A DNA stretch of 64,000 nucleotides from an uncultured Brevundimonas sp. (GTDB taxonomy: Bacteria > Pseudomonadota > Alphaproteobacteria > Caulobacterales > Caulobacteraceae): assembly GCF_937870815.1 (NCBI RefSeq), contig NZ_CALMZS010000212.1, positions 1-64,000 of the forward strand, in the 5' to 3' direction. Position 1 is the stretch's first letter, and each line of letters opens with the position of its first letter. Shown piece by piece: positions 42,849 to 51,318 of the stretch. A model generated the notes under the pieces. That model had not been told where the DNA came from and did no database searches. It was given only the letters and a program-made list of their open reading frames with translations. Position numbers and translations under genes: made by a program.

Positions 42849-44549
42849 ATGCTGACCGCCCTCTCCATCCGCGACATCGTGCTGGTGGATGTGCTCGACC
42901 TCGAGGTCGAGGGCGGCCTGACGGTGCTGACCGGCGAGACCGGAGCCGGCAAGTCCATCATTCTCGATGCACTGGGCCTGGCGCTGGGCGCGCGGGCGGA
43001 CGCCGGGCTGGTCCGGGCGGGCGCCAAACAGGCCTCGGCCACCGCCGTCTTCACGGCGCCCGACGATCCGGCCCTGCTGGAGATGATCGCCGAGCGCGGC
43101 TTTGAAGTCTCGGCGGGCGGGGACCTGATCCTGCGCCGCACCCTGACGGCCGACGGCCGCAGCCGCGCCTTCGTCAACGATCAGCCCGCCGGGGTCGCCG
43201 CCCTGCGCGAGATCGGCCAGGCGCTGGTGGAGGTGCATGGCCAGCACGAGACCGTCGGCCTGCTGGACTGGAAGACCCATCGCGGTCTGCTGGACAACTA
43301 CGGCGGTCTGCAACCGCAACTCGCCGGGGTCGCCGCCGCCGCCGACCGGCTGAAGGCCGCCGAACGCGCCGTGGCCGACCTGAAGGCCGCCGCCGCCGAG
43401 GCCGCCGCCCATCGCGAAGAGCTGGAGCAAAATCTCGCCGATCTCGACGCACTCGATCCGCGCGCCGACGAGGAGACGGAACTGGCCGGGGAGCGCGCCC
43501 TGCTCGGCGCGGCGGAGAAGGCCATCGCCGACCTTTCGGACGCCCGCGCCTCGCTGGGCGGGGACAGGCTGTCGCGCAACCTCGCCGCCGCCCTGCGCGC
43601 CGTCGAGCACGCCCGCCAGCGGGCCGGGCAGGCCGGCGCGGATCCCGAACACCCGCTGCTGCAGAAGCTGGCCGCCGCGGCCGAGGCCATCGACCGCACC
43701 CTGGTCGAGGCCGAGGAGGCCATCGCCTGCGTCGACGCCGCCGCCGACGCCTTCGATTTCGAGCCGGGGCGCCTGGACAGGGCCGAGGAGCGGCTGTTCG
43801 CCCTGCGCGCCGCCGCCCGCAAGCTCAACGCCCCGGTCGAACTGCTGCCGACGCTGCGGCTCCGTTTTCGCGAACAGCTGCGGCTGATCGAGGACGGCGC
43901 CGAGGCGATCGTCGCCGCCGACCGCGCCGCCTCGGCCGCCCGCGAGGCCTATGACGTCGCCGCCATGCTGCTGACCTCGGCGAGGGAGGCGGCCGCGGAA
44001 CGCCTGACCACCGCCGTGATGGGCGAGCTCGGGCCATTGAAGCTGGACCGCGCCCGCTTCCGCGTGGCCTTCGAGCCGATGCCCGGGGGGCGGCGCGGAC
44101 CCTCGGGCGTCGAGACCGTGCGGTTCGAGATCGCCACCAACGCCGGAGCGGACTTCGGCCCGCTGGACGCCATCGCCTCGGGCGGCGAACTGGCCCGTTT
44201 CGCCCTCGCCATGAAGGCGGCGCTGGCCGGGCGAGAGGACCAGCGCCAGCCGGTGATGATCTTTGACGAGGTCGACCAGGGCGTCGGCGGCGCGGTGGCC
44301 GAGGCCGTGGGGACGCGGCTCCAGCGGCTGTCGCATGGGGGCCAGGTCCTGGTGGTGACCCACAGCCCCCAGGTCGCCGCCCGCGGTCACGCCCACTGGA
44401 AGGTCCGCAAGGCCGACCACGCCGGCCTGACCATCACCACTGTCGACGCGCTGGACGAAACGGCCCGCCGCGAGGAGATCGCCCGCATGCTGTCGGGGGC
44501 CACCATCACCGACGAGGCCCGGGCTGCGGCCCGGGCCCTGATCGGCTAG
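42849..44549 (+). CDS. recN: DNA repair protein RecN
   Basis: RecN is an SMC-like ATPase used in double-strand break repair. The 566-aa protein has MLTALSIRDIVLVDVLDLEVEGGLTVLTGETGAGKSIILDALGLALG (Walker A near 31), two short coiled coils rich in Ala/Glu, an ABC signature region IASGGELARFALAMKAAL and Walker B FDEVDQGVGG. Length and order are normal. I saw no GTTC-N7-GTTC LexA-type site upstream. It is followed by a palindrome, a REP-like element and an imperfect hairpin. Confidence 0.95.
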   Translation: MLTALSIRDIVLVDVLDLEVEGGLTVLTGETGAGKSIILDALGLALGARADAGLVRAGAKQASATAVFTAPDDPALLEMIAERGFEVSAGGDLILRRTLTADGRSRAFVNDQPAGVAALREIGQALVEVHGQHETVGLLDWKTHRGLLDNYGGLQPQLAGVAAAADRLKAAERAVADLKAAAAEAAAHREELEQNLADLDALDPRADEETELAGERALLGAAEKAIADLSDARASLGGDRLSRNLAAALRAVEHARQRAGQAGADPEHPLLQKLAAAAEAIDRTLVEAEEAIACVDAAADAFDFEPGRLDRAEERLFALRAAARKLNAPVELLPTLRLRFREQLRLIEDGAEAIVAADRAASAAREAYDVAAMLLTSAREAAAERLTTAVMGELGPLKLDRARFRVAFEPMPGGRRGPSGVETVRFEIATNAGADFGPLDAIASGGELARFALAMKAALAGREDQRQPVMIFDEVDQGVGGAVAEAVGTRLQRLSHGGQVLVVTHSPQVAARGHAHWKVRKADHAGLTITTVDALDETARREEIARMLSGATITDEARAAARALIG

Positions 44550-44560
44550 AGTGAAATCGG

Positions 44561-44582
44561 TTTGGACGCGATCGCGTCCAAA
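44561..44582. repeat. 22-bp perfect palindrome after recN
   Basis: TTTGGACGCGATCGCGTCCAAA is fully self-complementary and lies 11 bp after the recN stop. It stands between GAAATCGG and the second REP-like element, in a position where copy 1 has nothing, so it looks like an inserted or alternative module of the same composite repeat. It may act as part of a terminator. Confidence 0.7.
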
Positions 44583-44609
44583 CCCGGATCTTCGCTCCAG
44601 CCTTATACT

Positions 44610-44671
44610 GGAGCCTGATTCACGACATCGGCGGAAGCGCGAAGCGAGTCCTCCTCAACCGATCAGGCTCT
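44610..44671. repeat. REP-like element, copy 2
   Basis: GGAGCCTGAT and ATCAGGCTCT enclose the same ordered string as copy 1 (CACGACATCGGCGGAAGCGCGAAGCGAGTCCTCC against CACGGCATCGGCGGAATCGCGAAGCGATTCCTCC in copy 1). The outer stem is kept, while the inner hairpin has lost some pairing. It lies between convergent genes. Confidence 0.85.
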
Positions 44672-44702
44672 AGAGGGGCGGCCTGCTTTCACCAATGCCG
44701 GG

Positions 44703-44748
44703 AAAAGTGTCCATGTCCGCGATATTTCGCGGGACATTTGGGACATTT
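44703..44748. terminator. Imperfect long hairpin between convergent genes
   Basis: AAAAGTGTCCATGTCCGCGA and TCGCGGGACATTTGGGACATTT pair with a few bulges around TATT. The inner stem CCGCGA/TCGCGG is perfect. It ends in T-rich and A-rich flanks on the two strands, and lies between recN (+) and the next minus gene, so it may stop transcription from both sides. Confidence 0.55.
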
Positions 44749-44785
44749 CGGCGGGCCGACCGCCGGGTTGAAGCGGATGTGGGGA

Positions 44786-45718
44786 TCAGGCGCCGAGAAT
44801 CCAGCCCTCTTCCTGCTCGACCTTGGCGATCAGCGCCTCGTCGGCGCCCTTCGGCGGGGCGAAGGCCTTCGACAGCTCGCCGGCCTCGTCCATCCTGGCG
44901 AGCGCTTCGGCGGTGGCGCGGACCTGGGCCTGGTCCCTGAACTCGCCGGGATTGGGCTTGCCGTCGAACATCGACGGCCAGACCTCGACGACCAGGGCCG
45001 ACAGCGGCTCGAGGTCCGCGGCTTCGAGGGCGCGCCAGCCGGTGCCGAACGGCCAGACCGCGCCCGAGGGGCCGAGGCTCTCCAGCAGGCGGCGCACGGC
45101 CGGGATGCCGACCAGGGTCTGGCCGCCCACCGCCCCCGCCCCGTGCATCTGCCAGACGCTCTTGGGCTGCAGCCGTCCCTTGCGGACAGCGTCCTCCGTG
45201 GCGCGGAACTCGGGAATGTCCGCGCCGGCGCCGGCCGGCGGCTTGGTCGTGGTCAGCCAGCGCTGGGCCTGTTTGGCGGGCGCGCCCCACATCGGCCAGG
45301 CCTCGTCGGTCATCAGCCGGTTGACCTTGGCCGCGACCTGATAGCGGTTGTTGGTGTTGTCCGGCTTGTCGACGACGTTGGAGGCGATGAATTTCCACAT
45401 CGCCCGCCACGGGGTTCCGGTCAGCTTGAGGCGTTCGGCGGTGCCGGCGGGATAGCCGAAATTGAAGTCGAAGCCGACGAGGACCCGGTCGCCGCGCCTG
45501 CGGTGTTCGGCCAGCAGGGAGGCCAGAAGCGCCTCGCCCTCGGCGCGCGTCGCCACATTGTGGGTCTCGCTGTAGAGCCGGAAGCGGACGTCGCGCTTGG
45601 CCACGCCGATCCACACGGACTGGTCGCCGAGTTTCCTGCTCTCGGCGGCGGTCCAGTCGGCGATGATGTAGGCGTCGAACAGGCGGGCCACGGCGGGCGC
45701 TCCGGGTTGGTCGATCAC
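44786..45718 (-). CDS. Conserved-looking cytoplasmic protein, possibly RNase H-fold (DUF429-like)
   Basis: This 310-aa protein is not securely recognised. It begins FDAYIIADWTAAESRKLGDQSVWIGVAKRD, a strand with an Asp followed by W-T-A that recalls DUF429/RNase H-like proteins, and contains RVLVGFDFNFGYPAGTAERL and VVEVWPSMF, acidic residues that could bind a metal. Similar alphaproteobacterial proteins have been labelled molybdopterin-guanine dinucleotide related, which I regard as weak. No signal peptide or membrane helix. The 236 bp after recN hold the repeats listed separately. Confidence 0.75.
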   Translation of the reverse strand: MIDQPGAPAVARLFDAYIIADWTAAESRKLGDQSVWIGVAKRDVRFRLYSETHNVATRAEGEALLASLLAEHRRRGDRVLVGFDFNFGYPAGTAERLKLTGTPWRAMWKFIASNVVDKPDNTNNRYQVAAKVNRLMTDEAWPMWGAPAKQAQRWLTTTKPPAGAGADIPEFRATEDAVRKGRLQPKSVWQMHGAGAVGGQTLVGIPAVRRLLESLGPSGAVWPFGTGWRALEAADLEPLSALVVEVWPSMFDGKPNPGEFRDQAQVRATAEALARMDEAGELSKAFAPPKGADEALIAKVEQEEGWILGA

Positions 45719-45769
45719 AAGGGATGGAGGCTTCTAGCGTTCCGGGGGGAGGTGCGGAAGGGCGAAGGC

Positions 45770-46285
45770 TCACCCTCTCAGCAGCGCCTCGAGGTGCGAC
45801 AGCCAGCGGCGGCCCAGGCGCAGGGCCTCGCCGGGGGAGCTGGTCTGGACCGGCAGGGCGGCGTCCCACAGGGCCAGTTCGAATTCGGGATGCCGGGCGT
45901 CCCGGAACATCAGCCGCAATACGACCTGCTCGGCGTCGGGGGCCAGGATGTCGAGCGACTTGCGGGTCTCGCCGCGGCGCACGCGGGCGACGACATGGCC
46001 GTCGACGATGATCTCGCCGCCGTCGATCTCCTCGAAGGCGTAGACCAGGCCGGCCGCTCCCCGGCGCCACAGCACGGCGATCTGGCCGCCGTCGAAATCG
46101 AGCCCGGCGGCCCGTCCCTCGGCCGGGGACAGGGCCTCGGCTTCCGGCGCGGCTCCGAGGGACTTGAGCAGGGCCCGCCGCATCCGGCGCACCGGCTCCA
46201 TCCACCAGGCCAGCACCAGGGCGGCCGTGGTCAGGGCCGCCGCCGCCAGCGCCACGAGCAGGATGACCCGGAGCGCCTCGGCCAT
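45770..46285 (-). CDS. Membrane-anchored protein of unknown function
   Basis: The 171-aa protein has one N-terminal membrane helix (VILLVALAAAALTTAALVLAWWM) and a soluble domain (AAGLDFDGGQIAVLWRRGAAGLVYAFEEIDGGEIIVDGHVVARVRRGETRKSLDILAPDAEQVVLRLMFRDARHPEFELALWDAAL). I do not recognise the family. Its start is 2 bp from the xthA stop, so it is probably cotranscribed with the exonuclease. Confidence 0.75.
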   Translation of the reverse strand: MAEALRVILLVALAAAALTTAALVLAWWMEPVRRMRRALLKSLGAAPEAEALSPAEGRAAGLDFDGGQIAVLWRRGAAGLVYAFEEIDGGEIIVDGHVVARVRRGETRKSLDILAPDAEQVVLRLMFRDARHPEFELALWDAALPVQTSSPGEALRLGRRWLSHLEALLRG

Positions 46286-46287
46286 TC

Positions 46288-47085
46288 CTAGTCTTCCAGT
46301 TCGACCACGACCGGCACGTGGTCGGACGGCCTGTCCATGTCACGGGCGTCGCGGTGCGTCTCGACCGACCGGAAGCGGTCGGCGGCCTGGGGCGAGAGCA
46401 GATGGAAATCGATGCGGATGCCGTGGTCTCGCCGCCAGGCCCCGGCCTGGTAGTCCCAGAAGGTGTAGGTCCCCGGCGGCTGGCCGCCCAGCTCCCCGGC
46501 GTCGGAAAGTCCGAGATGGCGCAAAGCGTGGAAGGCCGCCCGGCTTCGGGGGTCGAACAGGGCGTCGCCGACCCAGGCCGCCGGGTTCTTCGCATCGGTC
46601 GGCGTCGGAATGACGTTGTAGTCGCCGCACAGGGAGAACGCCTCCTCCAGGGCCAGCAGATCGCGGGCATGGCGGTGCAGCCGGTCGAACCAGGCCAGCT
46701 TGTAGGCGAACTTGTCGGCGTCGACGGGATTGCCGTTGGGCAGATAGAGACAGCCGACCCGCACGGGGCGCGCCGACTCGACCACCGCCTCGATGTAGCG
46801 GGCCTGGCCGGCGTCGGTTTCGTGCCCGGAGTCGTCGACGCCGGGCAGGCCCCTACGGATGTCGGACAGCGGGCGCCTCGAAAGGATGGCGACGCCGTTG
46901 TAGCTCTTCTGGCCGTGCGTCTCGACGTTGTAGCCGAGGCTTTCGAAGGGCTCTCGCGGGAATTTCTCGTCGACGCATTTGATTTCCTGCAGGCAGGCCA
47001 CGTCGGGGGCCGCCGCCTCCAGCCAGGCGAGCACGGTCGGCAGGCGGGCGTTGACCGAGTTGACGTTCCAGGTGGCGATGCGCAT
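46288..47085 (-). CDS. xthA: Exodeoxyribonuclease III (AP endonuclease)
   Basis: XthA cuts at abasic sites and digests duplex DNA from 3' ends. The 265-aa protein has MRIATWNVNSVNARL, the metal-binding Glu in ACLQEIKCVDEKFP, YNGVAILSRRPL, the LCGDYNVIPTPTDAKNP block, and the ending RIDFHLLSP and DRPSDHVPVVVEL. Length and order match the ExoIII family. It is followed by the membrane protein gene. Confidence 0.95.
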   Translation of the reverse strand: MRIATWNVNSVNARLPTVLAWLEAAAPDVACLQEIKCVDEKFPREPFESLGYNVETHGQKSYNGVAILSRRPLSDIRRGLPGVDDSGHETDAGQARYIEAVVESARPVRVGCLYLPNGNPVDADKFAYKLAWFDRLHRHARDLLALEEAFSLCGDYNVIPTPTDAKNPAAWVGDALFDPRSRAAFHALRHLGLSDAGELGGQPPGTYTFWDYQAGAWRRDHGIRIDFHLLSPQAADRFRSVETHRDARDMDRPSDHVPVVVELED

Positions 47086-47143
47086 CGGTCATGATTACGG
47101 CGCGTCGGGGGCCCCTGTGAAGCGGCGATCGATCAAACGAAGA

Positions 47144-47168
47144 CGCCCCCGGGAATCCCCCGGGGGCG
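47144..47168 (-). terminator. Terminator after the Cys-rich repeat gene
   Basis: CGCCCCCGGG and CCCGGGGGCG form a 10-bp perfect stem with a 5-nt loop. On the minus strand it is followed by TCTTCGTTTG. It lies 25 bp after the stop of the minus-strand gene at 47193 and before xthA. Confidence 0.75.
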
Positions 47169-47192
47169 CTGCCGTTCGTCCCGGGAACGGGA

Positions 47193-48176
47193 TTACTGTT
47201 CGCTGGTCGGCGCCGCGGCGGTGGTGAGGGTGCAGCCGCCGGCGATCGTCGCCGCCTCGACGCAGGTGTGGACCCGCTCCGCGGTGAAGCGGCTTCCGAC
47301 GCGGGCGAAATAGCCGTCGCCGCCGCCGCACTTCACTTCATAGACCATCAGGCCCTGGGCGTCCCGGCCGACCCGGCGGGCCTGCCGCACGTCGCAGGCG
47401 GCGGCCTCGGTGCCGGCCAGGACGGTGCTCCAGGCCCCCAGGCTTTCGGCGGCGGTCGTATAGCGGCAGCTGTCCTGCCGCTGCAGCGTCAGGTCCCAGC
47501 AGGGGGTCGCCTTCCAGGTTCCCGCGGCGTTCTCGAGCCAGAATCCGTCGCGGTCGGCGCAGTCGATCTCGTAGATCAGATTGCCGGCGGGGCTCTTGCC
47601 GATGGCCGAGCCCCGCTCGACGGTGCAGTCGACGCCGGCGGCGCGGGCGTAGGTCGTCAGGACCGGCACGGGGTCGAGGTTCGCCGGCAGGGTGCACTGC
47701 TGGCCCACGTCGGCGGCGGGGTCGCGCAGCCGGCTGGTTTCGGCCTGACCGGCCAGTTCGAGGCAGCTGAAGGCCTGGGGCGGGGTGGAGCTGACGGCGA
47801 GGTAGCCCGGCCCCTCGCTGCAGATGACCTCATAGGTCGAATGTTGTTCGGGGGTGACGCCCAGAAGGCTGGCCTCGGACACCTGGCAGCCCACGCCGGC
47901 GGCGGTCAGCAGCGCCTGGGCGGCGGCCTTGTTCTCCTCGGGCGTGGCGACAGGGGCGCGATTCCTCTGCTGCGAGCGGTTGCGGCGGTCCCGGCGCTCG
48001 CGGGCGCCGTCGCTCGTCCGGCCGGGAAGAACCCGGTCTCCCCGGACGGCGCCGCTGGCGGAATCCGACGCCTCACTGGTCGTGGCGCCCGCTTCCTGGG
48101 CCAGGGCCGGCTGCGCCGAAAGCACGGTCAGGGCCAGCAGGGCGCCCGTCAGCGCGAGCAACTTCTTGTGGAACAC
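47193..48176 (-). CDS. Secreted Cys-rich protein with repeated domains, unknown function
   Basis: GTG at 48176 (327 aa) was chosen because CGGAG lies 7 nt upstream and the product then starts with a clean signal peptide (FHKKLLALTGALLALTVLSAQPALAQ); the ATG at 48200 has no ribosome site. After an Arg-rich low-complexity segment there are three similar units, each with a cysteine pair context such as GVGCQVSEASLLGVTPEQHSTYEVICSEGPGYLAV, GVDCTVERGSAIGKSPAGNLIYEIDCADRDGFWL and ACDVRQARRVGRDAQGLMVYEVKCGGGDGYF. Each unit is followed by another cysteine, suggesting disulfide-bonded periplasmic repeats. I do not know the family. Confidence 0.8.
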   Translation of the reverse strand: MFHKKLLALTGALLALTVLSAQPALAQEAGATTSEASDSASGAVRGDRVLPGRTSDGARERRDRRNRSQQRNRAPVATPEENKAAAQALLTAAGVGCQVSEASLLGVTPEQHSTYEVICSEGPGYLAVSSTPPQAFSCLELAGQAETSRLRDPAADVGQQCTLPANLDPVPVLTTYARAAGVDCTVERGSAIGKSPAGNLIYEIDCADRDGFWLENAAGTWKATPCWDLTLQRQDSCRYTTAAESLGAWSTVLAGTEAAACDVRQARRVGRDAQGLMVYEVKCGGGDGYFARVGSRFTAERVHTCVEAATIAGGCTLTTAAAPTSEQ

Positions 48177-48315
48177 GTTGGAACTCCGGAGCCGAAACAT
48201 CGTCGGGGAAATCCATGGCGGCGGCTTGTGGCAGGGTCAAGGCGGCGGATCGCCGATGCTGGACGCGCCTGCCGGCTTCAGCCTATTCTGCCCTAAGTTT
48301 CGATTGGAGACGGAC

Positions 48316-49407
48316 TTGGCTGACGGAGTCGCCCTGACGGACCTGGAGCCGCCCGCCCGCGAGGAGCGCGGGCTGAACTATCCGTTCGGGCGGCCTCCGG
48401 GCCCCGGCGAGGCGGTCGAGGTCGCGCCGGATGTGCTGTGGATGCGGCTGGCGATGCCGCTGGCGCTGGATCACATCAATGTCTACGCCGTCCGGGACGT
48501 CGGCGGCTGGACGCTGGTCGACACCGGCCTGAACCTGCCCGCCACCCGGGCGGAGTGGGACCGGCTGCTGGAGGGTCCGCTGGGCGGCGAGCCGGTCAGC
48601 CGTGTCGTCTGCACCCATATGCACCCCGACCACATCGGCCTGGCCGGCTGGCTGTGCGCGCGCTTCGGGGTCCCGTTGACGATGACCCGGCTGGAATATG
48701 TCACCGCCCGCATGCTGGTCGCCGACACCGGCCAGCCGGCACCGGAGGAGGGGGCGGTCTTCTACCGCGGGGCCGGCTGGACCGAGGAACAGGTCGCGGC
48801 CTACCGGACGGGCTTTGGCCAGTTCGGCCGGTGCGTCTCGCCGCTCCCGCCCGGCTACGTCCGGATGCGCGAGGGCGAGCGGCTGTCGATCGGCGGCCGC
48901 GCGTGGCGCGTCGTCGTGGGCGAGGGCCACAGCCCCGAGCACGCCTGTCTGTGGCGCGAGAGCGACGGCGTCGTGCTCGGCGGCGACCAGATCCTGCCGA
49001 AGATATCGTCGAATGTCTCGATCTGGCCGACCGAACCGGACGCGGATCCGCTGGGCGAGTGGCTCGAGTCCCTGCAGCGCATGAAGACGGTGTTTCCGGA
49101 GGATGTGCTGGTCCTGCCGTCGCACGGAGAGCCGTTCCGCGGCGTTCACACCCGCCTCGACGCCCTGATCCGCGGGCACCGGTCCGCCCTGAAGCGGCTG
49201 GAGCGGGCCCTGCGCACGCCGTCCCGGGCCGTCGATGTCTTTTCGGCCCTGTTCGCCCGCCCGGTGGACGACGGCGTGCGAGGCATGGCCACCGGCGAGA
49301 GCCTGGCGCATCTCAACCATCTGCTCCATCAGGGCCGGGCGTCGCGCCGCCGCGACGCCGCCGGCGTCGACTGGTGGAGCGCAACCAGACAGGAAACAGA
49401 GGCGTGA
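48316..49407 (+). CDS. MBL-fold metallo-hydrolase
   Basis: The metal-site motif is THMHPDHIGLAGWL, with further ligands in GEGHSPEHACLW and LGGDQILPKI and the late His in VLPSHGEPFRG. The C-terminal helical region after about residue 270 resembles the LACTB2/GloB-like BLACT winged-helix domain. The start is uncertain: TTG 48316, preceded by GGAGA and giving LADGVALTDLEPPAREERG, is preferred; ATG 48253 has no ribosome site. The last codons overlap the enoyl-CoA hydratase start, so the pair is coupled. The substrate is probably a thioester or similar, judged from the neighbour. Confidence 0.87.
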   Translation: MADGVALTDLEPPAREERGLNYPFGRPPGPGEAVEVAPDVLWMRLAMPLALDHINVYAVRDVGGWTLVDTGLNLPATRAEWDRLLEGPLGGEPVSRVVCTHMHPDHIGLAGWLCARFGVPLTMTRLEYVTARMLVADTGQPAPEEGAVFYRGAGWTEEQVAAYRTGFGQFGRCVSPLPPGYVRMREGERLSIGGRAWRVVVGEGHSPEHACLWRESDGVVLGGDQILPKISSNVSIWPTEPDADPLGEWLESLQRMKTVFPEDVLVLPSHGEPFRGVHTRLDALIRGHRSALKRLERALRTPSRAVDVFSALFARPVDDGVRGMATGESLAHLNHLLHQGRASRRRDAAGVDWWSATRQETEA

Positions 49408-50177
49408 CGGACCACATTCAGACCGGATGGGCCGACGGCGTGCTGACCGTGACGCTGGCGCGGCCCCGGAAAAAGAACGCCATCACCCAGGCGATGTACG
49501 CTGCGCTTTCCGACGCGGTCGAAACGGCGCGCCGGGACGACGCCGTCCGGGTGCTGCTGTTCCGTGGCGAGGGCGACAGCTTTTCGGCCGGCAACGACAT
49601 CGCCGACTTCATCGCGATCGGCTCCCGCGGCGAGCCGCCGCTGGACATGTCGGTGTTCCGCTTCCTCAAGGCGCTGGCCGATTTCGACAAGCCGGTGGTG
49701 GCGGCGGTGCGCGGGCGGGCGGTCGGCGTCGGCCTGACCCTGCTCCTGCACTGCGACATGGTGGTGGTGGCCGAGGACGCGCTGTTGTCCGCGCCGTTCG
49801 TCAACCTCGCCCTCGCGCCGGAGGCGGCCTCGTCGATGTTGTTGCCGGCGGCCATCGGCCACCGTCGGGCCTTCGAGATGTTCGCCCTGGGCGAGCCGAT
49901 CGACGGGCGGACGGCGGCGGCCTGGGGCCTGGCCAACCGGGCGGTCCCGGCCGGCCAGGTCGAGGCGGCGGCGGCCGATCTGGCGGCGAAGCTCGCCCTC
50001 CGGGCGCCCAATTCGATCCGCAAGACCAAGCGGCTGATGCGCGACGCGGAAGGCCTGTGGGCGCTGATGCAGCGGGAGGGCGAGGCCTTCGGCAGCCAGA
50101 TGTCCAGCCCGGAGGCCATGGAGGCCTTCCTGGCCTTCAGTCAGAAGCGCGCGCCGGATTTCTCCGGATCAGGCTGA
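49404..50177 (+). CDS. Enoyl-CoA hydratase/isomerase family protein
   Basis: The 257-aa crotonase-fold protein starts at GTG 49404, overlapping the previous stop (GTGA). The CoA-binding and oxyanion-hole segments FSAGNDIADF and VRGRAVGVGLTLLLHCDMVVVAEDA are present, followed by FVNLALAPEAASSMLLPAAIGHRRAFEMFALGEPIDGRTAAAWGLANRAV. The Glu in LAPEAASS could be catalytic. Coupling with an MBL hydrolase suggests a fatty acid or aromatic CoA pathway; the exact reaction cannot be told. Confidence 0.9.
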   Translation: MTDHIQTGWADGVLTVTLARPRKKNAITQAMYAALSDAVETARRDDAVRVLLFRGEGDSFSAGNDIADFIAIGSRGEPPLDMSVFRFLKALADFDKPVVAAVRGRAVGVGLTLLLHCDMVVVAEDALLSAPFVNLALAPEAASSMLLPAAIGHRRAFEMFALGEPIDGRTAAAWGLANRAVPAGQVEAAAADLAAKLALRAPNSIRKTKRLMRDAEGLWALMQREGEAFGSQMSSPEAMEAFLAFSQKRAPDFSGSG

Positions 50178-50224
50178 TCAATTCGGTTGATTCGGGACCG
50201 CCCGGCCCTTAGCTGCGCGCGCCC

Positions 50225-50734
50225 ATGACCGCCACGCCCGCCCTGCCCCCGCTTCCGCGCATCGACGTGGAGACTCCCGCCGACGCCGGCGCCGTCGAGG
50301 CGCTGGTGCTGGCCGCCTTCGGCCCGGGACGCTTCGCCAAGACGGCCGAGCGCCTGAGGGAGACGGCGGGGCTGTCGGCGGGGTTCGTGGCGCGCCTCGA
50401 CGGACGGATCATCGGGTCGGTGCGGCTCTGGGCGATCTGGATCGATGGCGCGCCGGCGCTGTTCCTGGGACCGATCGCCGTGGCGTTCGAGCACCGCAGC
50501 GCCGCCCTCGGAACCGAGCTGGTGTCGCGCTGCCTCGACCATGCGCGGACGAAGGATGTCGCCGGAATCCTGCTGGTCGGCGATCTCCCCTATTTCGGGC
50601 GTTTCGGCTTCGTCCCCGCGCCGGAGGTGCGGATGCCCGGGCCGGTGGATCAGCGGCGGGTTCTGTGGTGGGGCGACGATCTTCCGCGGGGGCCGGCCTC
50701 GCCCTTCGACAGGGGTTTGCCGCCGGGCGCGTGA
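50225..50734 (+). CDS. GNAT-family N-acetyltransferase
   Basis: The 169-aa protein begins with a typical GNAT helix (VETPADAGAVEALVLAAFGPGRFAKTAERLRE) and continues VARLDGRIIGSVRLWAIWI, ALFLGPIAVAFEHRSAALGTELVSRCLDHARTKDVAGILLVGDLPYFGRFGF. The last block (PYFGRFGF) is common in YhbS-like acetyltransferases. The acetyl-CoA loop (R/Q-x-x-G-x-G/A) is altered to EHRSAALGTEL, as in that group. Substrate unknown. Confidence 0.87.
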   Translation: MTATPALPPLPRIDVETPADAGAVEALVLAAFGPGRFAKTAERLRETAGLSAGFVARLDGRIIGSVRLWAIWIDGAPALFLGPIAVAFEHRSAALGTELVSRCLDHARTKDVAGILLVGDLPYFGRFGFVPAPEVRMPGPVDQRRVLWWGDDLPRGPASPFDRGLPPGA

Positions 50735-50751
50735 CGCCTAAGTCTGGGGGC

Positions 50752-51318
50752 ATGGCCGACCCCGCCGACAGCAAGACCGGACTGGCCGCCGTCGCCGAGG
50801 CGGCGGCGCAGGCCCCCGGCCGCGGCCTGCCCCCGGTGCATCTGTGGAATCCGCCGCACTGCGGCGAGATCGACATCCTGATCCGCCGCGACGGAACCTG
50901 GCTGCACGACAGCTCGCCGATCGGCCGGCCCGAACTGGTGCGGCTGTTCTCGACCGTCCTGCGCAAGGATCCGGACGGCTACTGCCTGGTCACGCCGGTC
51001 GAGAAGCTGGGCATCCGGGTCGAGGACCTGCCGTTCCGGGCCGTGGCGTTGACGGCGGAAGAGGACCTGCTGCGCTTCACCACCGACGTCGGGGACATGG
51101 TCGAGGCCGGGGCGGATCATCCGATCCGGGTGGACACCGATCCGGTCACCGGCGAACCGGGGCCGGCCCTGCACGTCCGCGCCGACCTGTGGGCGCGGAT
51201 CGTCCGTCCGGTGTTCTATGAGCTGGTCGAATTGGCCGCGGTGGAGGAGGGGCGGCTGGTGGTCCGCTCCGGCGGCCAGGCCTTTCCGCTGGGCCCGGTC
51301 GGGGCGGGTGTCGCATGA
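50752..51318 (+). CDS. DUF1285 family protein
   Basis: The start at 50752 gives 188 aa. PPVHLWNPPHCGEIDILIRRDGTWLHDSSPIGRPELVRLFSTVLRKDPDGYCLVTPVEKLGIRVEDLPFRAVAL is the DUF1285 signature, a family of uncharacterised proteins often placed before a Nudix CoA pyrophosphatase and the CCA enzyme, as here. It overlaps the Nudix gene by 4 bases. Confidence 0.88.
   Translation: MADPADSKTGLAAVAEAAAQAPGRGLPPVHLWNPPHCGEIDILIRRDGTWLHDSSPIGRPELVRLFSTVLRKDPDGYCLVTPVEKLGIRVEDLPFRAVALTAEEDLLRFTTDVGDMVEAGADHPIRVDTDPVTGEPGPALHVRADLWARIVRPVFYELVELAAVEEGRLVVRSGGQAFPLGPVGAGVA

Noticed and set aside
48180-48204. GGAAC-N16-CGTC upstream of the MBL gene as an EcfG promoter
   Set aside because: The last base of the essential GTT core is changed and the site would give a leader over 100 nt long.
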